Shown here piece by piece: positions 24,291 to 33,332 of a DNA stretch of 64,000 nucleotides. The stretch's first letter is position 1, and each line of letters opens with the position of its first letter. This stretch comes from Cercis canadensis (lineage: Eukaryota > Streptophyta > Magnoliopsida > Fabales > Fabaceae), in NCBI GenBank assembly GCA_003255065.1, contig QAOA01007551.1, positions 609,845 to 673,844 on the forward strand, in the 5' to 3' direction. The notes beneath the pieces were generated by a model. It worked only from the letters and a program-made list of their open reading frames with translations, did not search any database and had not been told where the DNA came from. The position numbers and the translations under genes were made by a program.

Positions 24291-24723
24291 TGCTTCTTGC
24301 AATTTGGTATTTTGGTCTTGTGGGCTGGATAGAACTGTTCATTTGCATCACACAAGAGGACGTATTGCCTTTATGTAAACGATGAACCAGGTGTCAATAT
24401 TGTAAGTTCAAGCTATTACATACCTGATCTGTGACATACAAGTTCTGTCCCTATTTATAACGTTTAACGTTACGTTATTTTATCTTGCATTTAAGAAAAA
24501 CTTGTGGATCGAATAAATCAAGATCTCCTCTTCTTCGTAGTTCCCCATAGTTTTAGACCAGGATGTCATGCCAAAGTGCTAGGAAGAGAGCACTCTAGCC
24601 AAGTTAGGGTTATTAGGATATGGATCATTTTACATTTGGATTAACCACTAAGAGATTTAGTGGTACCACCCTGTCATCTCACAACATGTGGGAGTATCTT
24701 TGATCCCCAATTACTCTTTCTAT
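24291..24723 (+). repeat. Direct repeat D1, unit 3
   Basis: Matches D1 of unit 1 closely. The partner D2 is at about 25161-25591. Confidence 0.82.
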
Positions 24724-25108
24724 GCTTCTTCAGCCTTCAGCAACTTTTCTTCTGAATCCTGCTCGGTGGTTTGTTCTCCTACAGCAGACTGCAAAACGGT
24801 TTGATCAATTTTGTCAAGAGGAGTTGATGTGTTATGATCTCCATTAGGGACATTAGCATCGACAGCTTTATTGATTGCCTCCAAAGTGTTCCTCTTTTTG
24901 GATTTTTGCAAAACAAATACACAAATCCGAAAAGAAGAACAACACTTGAGAGACACCAAACAATTCTGCCGATGCTCATGTCATCAATTCAGATCATTGA
25001 CTCATCAACTCCTCTTGGCGAAATTGATCCAACCCCTTTGCAGCCTGGTGTAGGAGAACAAACCTCCATGCAAGATTCGGAAGAAAGATTGCTCAAGTCT
25101 GAAGAAGC
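24724..25108. repeat. Long imperfect inverted repeat H3 (hairpin)
   Basis: Same structure as H1, centred near 24914. The arms read outward as frames of 79 codons (minus) and 95 codons (plus), with EEKLLKAEEA and EERLLKSEEATKE ends. The right arm differs from that of H1 at only about five positions by eye, the left arm at about ten. Conservation of both arms and both outward frames across units shows that the inverted repeat formed before the units multiplied. Confidence 0.85.
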
Positions 25109-25160
25109 AACAAAAGAGTAAATAAAAGAAGACGGGATTCTATAACTGTGATTTTTTTTT

Positions 25161-25591
25161 TTTTCTTGCTGTTTGGTATTTTGGTCTTGTGGGCTGGATA
25201 GAACCGTTCATTTGCATCACACAAGGGGAAGGATTGCTTTTAACTAAACAATGAACTTGGTGTCATTATTCTAAGTACAAGGTATTACATACATGAACTG
25301 CGATAGACACGTGTCCCTGTTGACAGCATTTAACGTGTTATTATTTTATGTTGCATTTAAGAAAAACTTCTGGACCAAATAAGTAAGGATGCGTCTTCCT
25401 CTTCATAGTTCCCCATTGTTTCAAACTATGATACCCTATTGCTAGAAAAAGTGCTAGGAAGAGAGCACTCTAGCCTAGATAGGGTTCAAGATATGGATCA
25501 TTATTTTACATTTGGATTAACCACTAAGAGATTCAGTGGTATGACCGTGTCATCTCACAACATGTGGTAGTATCTTTGATCCCCAATTGCA
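25161..25591 (+). repeat. Direct repeat D2, unit 3
   Basis: Second D copy of unit 3, collinear with D2 of unit 1 and ending at GATCCCCAATTGCAAG. Confidence 0.8.
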
Positions 25592-25623
25592 AGAAAATAT
25601 ACACATCTTAAGAACATGTTTGG

Positions 25624-25799
25624 AGTCCGAGTGATGGTGATGACAAGAGATGGAGGGCGTTTTGTAAGCAAAGTGAATTAGACGGCAACAAATGGAGGGT
25701 GTTATAGCTTCAGTCCGAGTGATGGTGATGACTAGAGATGGAGGGCGTTTTGTAAGCAAAGTGAATTAGACGGCAACAAACGGAGAGTGTTATAGCTTC
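25624..25799 (+). repeat. 88-bp tandem duplication private to unit 3
   Basis: Two adjacent copies (25624-25711 and 25712-25799) beginning AGTCCGAGTGATGGTGATGA and ending GTTATAGCTTC. They differ at only a few positions, so the duplication is recent. Units 1 and 2 have a single copy. Confidence 0.9.
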
Positions 25800-26159
25800 A
25801 GTTTTCTGATTAATGCTTGGTAGGATCCCTAATCAGACTTCAGATCTAATTGCCGCAGGCCTGCAGATCCACAGGTATGGCATAATTCCACTTTAAATTT
25901 TGTTCATTTATTAAATAGAAAAAATATCTTTCTTGGACTAACTCTTTTGAAATGTTTGAAAAATGTCTTTGTTTGGGATAACTTATGAAAATGTTTGCAA
26001 TAGTTAAACATGCTCAATGGTTTGACTAGGCAGGTGAAATAAAGTTTCGCTTAGCTTTATTTATAATACCTCATCCGAAATCATAAATTTTTATGACACG
26101 GTTTAGAAGGTAACTTGTAAAGAAAGTAAAAGAAAAAAGTGAAAAATAAAAAAAAAAAT

Positions 26160-26214
<55 letters not shown>

Positions 26215-26236
26215 TGNATATATATATATATATATG
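26160..26236. repeat. (TA)n microsatellite with an ambiguous base, unit 3
   Basis: A long TA run, interrupted by AAGTTGN (the N at 26217) and then continued. The N marks an unresolved spot, so the repeat length here should not be trusted. Confidence 0.95.
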
Positions 26237-27688
26237 AAGTTGTGGTATTGGCTAAATGTTTTGAAGTTGTGATGATTAATAGGGTAGAAGATGTGTAGTA
26301 GTTGTACACAGGCAAAGATATGTAAAGTAAGATCTTGTATGCCTTTACTTGGTTGTTAGGGAAAACAAAATCTGATATTATAAAGTCTTAATTTTACATG
26401 TGAAATTACCACTGCTACTTAAGAACTCTTTATAATAATACTTATTTCACTATATTTTTTAATACTCCTTTTCACTTGTCATCTTTTTCATTTCCTCAAA
26501 TTTCGAGGGCAATTTGTATCAACCACCCAAATAAATAACTCCATTTCTCTTCTTTCTAGAAACTCCATACTAGACCTAAAAATTATTCGCAATACTTAAT
26601 AATAAACTGTCATGTGACATAATAGTTAAAACTTCATATTACTAAGATGAACTTGAGAGGTGAGTCATCTCCAGCTATTGAAGTTGCACTCGGTTGGGGA
26701 GGTTATTGTCATATAGAAAAGTTTAGATCAGGGAGACTTCTGTTAATTTCTGCTATAGAACTTGCCTTTATCATTTCCTGAAACCTCAAGGAATATTTGT
26801 ATGATTTATTCAATTTACTTATTTAGAAATTTTTATCAACACATTGAGATGGAATTGATTAATTTATCTGATTATTTTTCATATTTCTTTTCTTCCTATA
26901 TATTGCTTCTTTTTCTTTCATTTTTCTAGTTTGACAAACTTTACGTATTGATATGTACATTGTGTCAAGGAACCAGTCGCATGAACAGCTTAAGCTTATG
27001 GCAATGTACTGCATACGTTTGGTGAATTTGGATAGAGCATAATGCCTGTACTTTTAAGAACTTCCTGGACCTTAGGGCTGGTTTGGGACAAGATTCTTTA
27101 GTTGATCTGTTTTTGATTTTTTGCCCATGGTCTTTTTAGGGTAGTATTCCTCTCGGATAGCAAGAGGGATTGTATAGGCATATTGCATTAATCATCTTTC
27201 TTTTTTATTGCATCAGTAATCTTCGACTTTGGTACTGCTTCCTTCCTTGTCTTAATTAATTTACTCTTTTATGAAAAATAGAAATTCTTCTATGACTTTT
27301 GCTGTAGCACAGCTTCTGCCTTCCTTCATAAATCCTCTTCAAAATTTATCAAACAAGCCGTCCACTTGAAAGCCAATGATCAAACCAAAAAACAAGGTTG
27401 ATTTGTATCACTATCTATGTTTGCAGCTTCATTTTAATTTGTTAGTTTATTGATTCACCGAATGAACTTCTATTGTGCTCTATGTTTCCATACTGAGTTG
27501 TGTATTTGAGGGATGCTTCTGTTTTCGTTCCTGTGCCAATGCCTTTGACTTCTTTAAGATCATAAATGATTACTCCTTTATCATGTTTTCTTGCACATTA
27601 CTAACACATGAACATTTGTTAGGTCAATTTGCTTTGCATCAAATTAATGATGTCCTTTGGGCCACGCTGAATTGTTCATCACAACTCA

Positions 27689-28167
27689 CTAGAAGGAAAG
27701 AAGGATCCGCTGGAAAAGAAGAACTAGGACAATAAGTATTATATATGTGAAACAATGCAATGGATGTTCTATGAGTGAGGAATAAATCCAACTTATCGCT
27801 AGACTATTTTGTCGTTGCCAAAGAATGTAATCTGAATTCAAGGTCATTGTCCCACTACTGGCAGATGCAATATCTGTCACCAAGACCAATTGATTTGGAC
27901 ATGGACAATTACCTTCCAAAATGTCCTCGTAACCATTAGCAATTAGAATATTCAACAATTGATTTCTCCATATGAGATGATATCTTTGATCTTGATTGTG
28001 AGAGTTTCTCCGAATGCAAGGAGATTGAGGTTGACACCAGCCGAATGTGTAGACATGGTTCTTGTGGAAAATTCACTCCCAAGATTCTCAGATTCCTTCA
28101 ATGGTGACACAGAGATAATTGTGTGTTCTACCGTTGATGAAGCTCTGATAACATGTAAATCTAACAA
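27689..28167 (-). pseudogene. Broken copy of the conserved minus-strand frame, unit 4
   Basis: Two partial frames (27952-28167 and 27689-27958) share SPLKESENLGSEFSTRTM, THSAGV and NGYEDILEG with the 882-1316 frame of unit 1. They lie in different frames. No family recognised. Confidence 0.3.
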
Positions 28168-28308
28168 GAGAAGAATGAAAGAAGAAAGAACAGTTCTGCA
28201 AAAGATAGAAAACCCGAAACAAAAAAGAGAGAGCAGAGAAAATGAATATAAACAAAAAGTTGTGAACTATTCTCAATTAATAGCATACTTAACCTTACAA
28301 AATTTATG

Positions 28309-28710
28309 TGACGCAGTGAGAAAAAAATCAAAGAAACCTTAACACGAACTGTATAATCTCAAAAGAAATTGAATAATATTCTGAATGCGGCTACAAACGA
28401 AACATAAAGCTTAAATACCAAAACCAAACCCTAAAACATTACAAAAGAAATCAGCAAACTACAAAACAGCCCAAAATAGATATTTTCGAAGGATTTTGGG
28501 CCCGAAAATAGCCTCAATAGGGTTAACCCCGGTTGCCACAGTATTGGCCTCTGAACAAGCTTTAAAGCACCAGGTCATGGGCCCTGTAACTTCACTTGAG
28601 CTAAAAGTTATGCCCTTATTATTGAAACAGAGTAATTGTGACCTCTTTTCTTCTGAATCTTGTTATGCTCGGCTCGATACATGAAATCTCCTGTGGCCCG
28701 GTCCACGTCA
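28309..28710. mobile_element. Solo-LTR-like insertion in unit 4
   Basis: A 402 bp segment absent from the other units. It starts TGACGCAGTGAG, ends TCCACGTCA, and is flanked by TTATG on the left and ATATG on the right (four of five bases alike). No coding is visible. A small inserted LTR is the simplest reading. The family is not identified. Confidence 0.5.
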
Positions 28711-29276
28711 ATATGGATAGCGAAGTAGCTAATTTAACTAAACTACAGCTGTCATACTAGCTATCTAACTAATTGACAGTTGTCCTAGCTAATTGCCAGA
28801 TCAGCATAATTATCTGTTATTAAATGTTAATGCTAATCTAGTGCTTTTGCTACTATCTTAACAGGACTCACATATATTTGAAAAATTGGTAACAAATTTT
28901 CGAATTGGTATTTTGTGTGCGTTCTAAGAATGACTAATGAGCCTATTCACTGTTTTGCACAATTGGAAAAAACCTGTCTTGGAAGCAAGTTTTAAGTGGA
29001 TGTTCAGCCAACGTTCATGTAAATTGTTTTAGATTTACTTTAATGAAACAAGCGTGCGTGCGTGGTGACAGCAGTTAGACTAGTGCTTGGTCATATTAGC
29101 GGCTTGGTTTAAACTATTGGACCATTTTGATGGTTGAACCGCTCAAAACCAGTAAGAATAGGTGCAAAATAATGAACTTGTCCTGCTTTTATAACTTGAC
29201 GATTCAATAAAAGGTAAAAATAAAAATAATCAGATCAGAATCACCGTCTTCCTTCTAAGACTCCTTTGTTTCCTAT

Positions 29277-29657
29277 TCAGCCTTCTGCAACCTTTCTTCC
29301 AAATCATGCAAGAGAGTTTCCTCTCCTACCCCATGCTTCAAATGTGTTTGATCAATTTTGCCAGGAGGAGCTGATGTGTCATGATCTCATTTACCGAAAT
29401 TAGCATTGGTAACATTATTCAAATTGCTCCAAAGTATTACACTTTTCGGATTTGTGTAAAAGAAATACACAAATCCGGAAAGAAGAACTACACTTTAGAG
29501 GCTCGAACAGCGCTGTCTATGTTAATGTCATCAATGGTTATCATTGGCCCATATGCTCCTCTTTGCGAAATCAATCGAACCCATTTTCAGCAATGGACAG
29601 GAGAGGAAATCCCAGTGCAAGGTTAGGAAAGAAAAGTTGTAGAGGTTGAAGAGGCAA
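29277..29657. repeat. Long inverted repeat H4 (diverged hairpin)
   Basis: The same inverted repeat as H1-H3 but much more diverged. Left arm CCTTCTGCAACCTTTCTTCC..., right arm ending near GTTGAAGAGGCAAC. The centre forms a 17-bp stem (CTTTTCGGATTTGTGTA with TACACAAATCCGGAAAG, one wobble pair) around a short loop, longer than in H1. The outward frame on the right arm keeps INRTHFQQ and GEEIPVQ, parallel to the IDPTHLQP and GEQTSMQ of the younger copies. It lies outside the young array, between unit 4 and the resistance-gene relic. Confidence 0.75.
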
Positions 29658-29869
29658 CAAAGATGGAAGAGAAGGCCAGGGATTCTGAATTTTATTTTTT
29701 TCTTTTTGGCTAATAAGGTCTTCTTCTTTTTTTGTATTTTGGCTACAGCTCCAACTTCGAACACAAAACTCACAAGGTCTGAAAATGATTTCAACACTAT
29801 TTCGCATATCAAAGATATTCATGATTGGTTTTCATGGTTAATCGTATTCAAGTAATCTCTAATTTGTAA

Positions 29870-30905
29870 CACTTTCTTAATTAATTATATTACTGCCTTT
29901 TATTATAGAATTAAAGTATCACCTCTATTTTTTTTTCACTCTTTATGCTTCAGCAAACTTTTCTACGAGGCAATGTAAGTCCTGGAAGTTATCAAAAACT
30001 TTTAAAACTAATTAATTAATTGAGGTAAGAAGAATTTAAATATAGAGAAAGGTGCCCATGTGTCTGCATATATATATATATTGTGCGCGTTTTTAATCTT
30101 TTATCCAAAATAAGTTTTTTGAAAATTAATTTTTCCATTTTAAGTGATGCTGTTTTCTCTTTTCTCTTCTTTTCACTGAGCTAGATATTTGTGTATACAT
30201 TACAAATTTATGTATATTGACATCTATTATGCAACCAAATAACTTGTAGCCAAGTGGTACTGAGATTGTTCTTAGGGCTTACAAGTTTGTTCTTCAAACT
30301 TAAAGTCGCAGCCAAAACACTAACAACATATCCATTATGCACAAAGTCTACTAAGTAAATATCGAACAAAGACAAAAGATTAAAAAAAAAAAAAAACAAG
30401 GGATAAAGTCGAAAGCAAAAAGGAGTTATATGGCTTGTTTTAGCATTTACCACATTTAGATTTCCAAATTCAGTTTGATATAAGTGAGATCTGCGCAACT
30501 AGGAGTTATATGGCTTGTTTTAGCATAATAATATACTGAATGGTTAAGAAAATGCAATTATCATCAATGACGTTCCTTATACTTACCTTTTTTTTTTTCT
30601 CGTCCATGAAATTCGTTACACTTATGAATGATGCCTTGTACAGAGAAACTAATGTTACAAGGAGATATGAGGATTTTATGCAGTCGGAAAAAAAATAACA
30701 AAATTCTTGTTAGACCAAAATACACTTATTAGTTATTCTCTGTTAATCATATGTAGATTGTAGAAGAGAGGGAGAATAATTAACATGTATAACGATATGT
30801 AGTTATTATGATTATATTTTATCATCTCTATATTTATTAGTTCTTTTATTTCTTTTACTTCTGACACACTAGTTCTTTCCTTTTGTTTGCTTTTTTTTTT
30901 TTTCT
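29870..30905. other. Gene-less AT-rich stretch
   Basis: No coding signal is seen. A 26-bp sequence (AGGAGTTATATGGCTTGTTT plus TAGCAT) occurs twice, at 30421-30446 and 30501-30526. A TIR domain would be expected hereabouts if the downstream NBS belonged to a full gene, but I see none. Confidence 0.6.
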
Positions 30906-30914
30906 TCATTCACA

Positions 30915-31400
30915 TGTTAGGGACGATTCTACTCTCATTGAGAACATTGTCAAAGACATTATGTTAAAACTGAGTCAAAGGTTTTCACCATGTAAATTAG
31001 AGGTCTTGTTGGAATTGATGAAAACTGTTTTGGGGCGTGGTTGGCATAGGTAAGACAACCATTGCCAAGTTTGTATTTTCCAAACTGTCCTCCTCATATG
31101 AAATTTACTACTTCTTGGAAAATGTAAGGGGATAATCAGAAAACAAAGGAATTTTGAGCTACTAGAAGATGAAAATAAACATATAACCAAAGCTATTGAA
31201 ACCACATATAATATGAGGAGGCTCTGTAGTAAAAAGATTTTCATTGTGTTTGATGATGATGTGAATAATTATAATTTATAAGCAACTGGAATATCTGCCT
31301 AGAGAATTTGATTGCTTGAGACCCTGTATTAGAATCATCATAACAACCAGCGGTAAGCATTTGTTTGTGGGAAGAGTTGATGAAAGTATATGTCAGGTTC
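30915..31400 (+). pseudogene. NB-ARC remnant of a TIR-NBS-LRR resistance gene
   Basis: Broken but clear NB-ARC pieces appear in order. DDSTLIENIVKDIMLKLS is the linker before the nucleotide-binding domain. GVVGIGKTTIAKFVF (about 31036-31080) is the P-loop, followed by KLSSSYEIYYFLENVRG, typical of TNL proteins. KKIFIVFDDD (about 31235) is the kinase-2 motif. CIRIIITTSGKHL (about 31325) is the kinase-3/RNBS-B motif. At least three frame changes and several stops separate these pieces. In intact genes the domain is an ATP/ADP switch of cytoplasmic immune receptors. No GLPL or MHD motif is seen. The gene is dead. Confidence 0.85.
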
Positions 31401-31589
31401 ATCGGTCTACTTTTAACTGCCAACTCTTGTAGAAATGGGGGGTGCTATCCTACACCCACAAAAATGACACGTCTAACCATTTTTTTGTACTATTTTGGTT
31501 CTATAGTACTGTATTATACTAGCATAGTTAACACAATTTAAATTTTACTCATCAAACATGACATAAGTCACGCCTGGAAGTGTAGCATA

Positions 31590-31860
31590 GACACCCCCCA
31601 TAGAAATTGACCTAATCAAGTGCAGAAAACTTAAGAGTCTCAAAAGTGAGATTTTTTAGTATCTCTTACCTCTATTGGTCTTGAATACTGATCAAGTCTC
31701 AAGAAATTTTCAGCGACATCAAAGGAAAAAGAACAAAGTTGGATTTAAGTGACACAGCATTTGACATATTTCCCTCATCAATTGGGTTTCTTATCAAACT
31801 TGAATTATTCTATTTTGATGCCTCAAGAATATTCCAAATGAGTTATATGTATGGCCTAAC
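31590..31860 (+). pseudogene. LRR remnant of the resistance gene, + strand
   Basis: IDLIKCRKLKSLKSEIF and, in another frame, LDLSDTAFDIFPSSIGFLIK followed by LELFYFD match the plant LRR pattern (LDLSGTAI.ELPSSIG). A TAG stop lies after SEIF. It lies downstream of the NB-ARC piece in the same direction, so it is probably the same former gene. About 190 bp between them shows no coding. Confidence 0.7.
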
Positions 31861-32149
31861 ATTTCTTGAGTATCATTCTTATAAATCACTCTTCAAATAA
31901 ATATCCAAATATAATTGATTTTTCCTGTATTAATTCTTCTCAGAATTAATTCTAGCTAGAATTGATTCTTAGAAAATGAAATCCAAACCGGTTCACAGTC
32001 CCATACTTATAGCTTCCACTTCTGGCTAAAATAATGGCATGCTGCTCGTTTTATGATGAAAAAAGAATGTTCCATAATAACACTGAATGAATGTCCTCCT
32101 AATTGCACACTACTATGGAATATGAGATATATGTCTGCTCCTGATATCA

Positions 32150-32400
32150 TGTGTAGTCCATTTGGGAACTGCCTCAAGGGATGTGCAACATGTGGTAGCT
32201 AATTCACTAATGGATGGTAGATGCTCTGGTAGACTTAGAAGTCTCTCACAATTGTTTAAGTAAAGTCTCTCTAAATGATAAGAAGCTTGTATGTTGTTGG
32301 GGAGTTCAGTTAAGTCACAACAACCATCGACCTTTAGTGCTCAAAAATTGCTACCCATGAAACAGGACTTGTAGCTTTGGTGTATCAACTTGTCTACAGT
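32150..32400 (-). pseudogene. LRR remnant in inverted direction
   Basis: On the minus strand, one open frame reads ALKVDGCCDLTELPNNIQA, then LERLYLNNCERLLSLPEHLP, then ISELATTCCTSLEAVPKW. This is the terminal LRR of TNL proteins, where a C.(S/T)LE step precedes the post-LRR domain. The direction is opposite to the NBS and LRR pieces just upstream, so either an inversion occurred or a second relic adjoins the first. Stops follow on both sides. Confidence 0.8.
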
Positions 32401-32538
32401 TAAAGTTTGTTTGCCAGGAAGTAGAGTTCCAAACTGGTTCAGATATAGGACAACAACATATGGGCCACAAAACCCGGTTTTTAATGGTCCTACTTTTATA
32501 TTAGCTAGGGCTGAATTTTAAATTGATCGAACCCAAAA

Positions 32539-32739
32539 TTGAAAATATTAATATTTTATTACTTTGAACTTGCTCTTCTTTCCCACTTATTGGGTTTTGC
32601 TTTCTGTGTTGTTCTTTATCAGAGCCTTTGCCTCTCAAATGAATGTCTGCGCAGCTCAAATCTGAATGTTACTTGGGAGATGGCAAGAGGTAAGATTTGG
32701 AAGCAGGTGGTATTATATCCGAGAATTGACCGATCATGA
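32539..32739 (+). other. Short frame, possibly a post-LRR fragment
   Basis: A 66-codon frame contains HLLGFAFCVVLYQS, which loosely recalls the GFALC.VF step of the C-JID/post-LRR domain of TNL proteins. The remainder (NLNVTWEMARGKIWKQVV) is not diagnostic. Its position next to the LRR relics is the main support. Confidence 0.2.
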
Positions 32740-33332
32740 GATAATATTGAGCACATTAAAGAAAGCAGAGCCAATAATGAGTGTACCAAGACCACAATGG
32801 ATGTTTGGACATCAGAATCAAAACCTCTGATTGCTGTATTTCTTTCTGTAGTAAAATGGTTTTGTAATTTGTAAGGAGAGTGAAATGAAGGACTTGAAGG
32901 AAACTTATTACTATGATTGCTGTATTTCTCTCACAATGGAAGCAACAGTATCATTTAGTCGATTGAAAGACTTTATCTACTCTTTAATTTATTTACCTTT
33001 CATCAATGGAAGATTTAGACTACCTATGCCTGGAGAATTAATTTAAGTTCCTATTTTCTATTCAAAGGCAGGTAACAAATATCAACAACAGATAGAAAAC
33101 AGAGGTGTCTGTTATAAATAATCCACATATTGAAAGAAAATGGATATGTGAACTTTTATGGGGGATGATATTTACCATATCCAATTTGGGTAACAAAATA
33201 CTTTATATAGTTTACTCATTACTAATTTTTTTTTTTTTTTTGTATATGATACTCATTACTAATTTTAATGCATGTGTTTCTTGTTCATTTTTACTTAGAC
33301 ATTTTTTATGAGAAATTTGTAAACATGGCTAT

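Larger units (their letters stand above)
17836..26934 (+). repeat. Tandem segmental unit 3
   Basis: Same order as unit 1: head at 17836, TATATACGTGAAACAATGCAATG at about 18643, resumption near 21803, promoter-like block near 23190-23257, leader exon ending 23551, D1, inverted repeat (24724-25108), D2, and tail to 26934. The frame block (units 1, 2, 4) is replaced by an older diverged tail plus nested gypsy LTRs (18667-21803). The hairpin segment is by eye about 95-97% like unit 1. Confidence 0.9.
26935..29053 (+). repeat. Tandem segmental unit 4 (truncated)
   Basis: Matches the unit head (26935-27760), the minus-strand frame block (27770-28170) and the following part up to TTTAATGAAACAAGC near 29052. 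The similarity then stops, before the promoter-like block. A 402 bp insertion lies at 28309-28710. The 3' part of a unit is represented only by a diverged piece at 29070-29690. Confidence 0.88.

Noticed and set aside
26103-26315. Frame of alternating Tyr/Ile
   Set aside because: It is the (TA)n microsatellite with an N, not a gene.
30208-30498. Possible SINE or tRNA-like segment around TAGCCAAGTGGTACTGAG
   Set aside because: The words recall a tRNA-type A box, but no B box, poly-A tail or flanking duplication could be shown.
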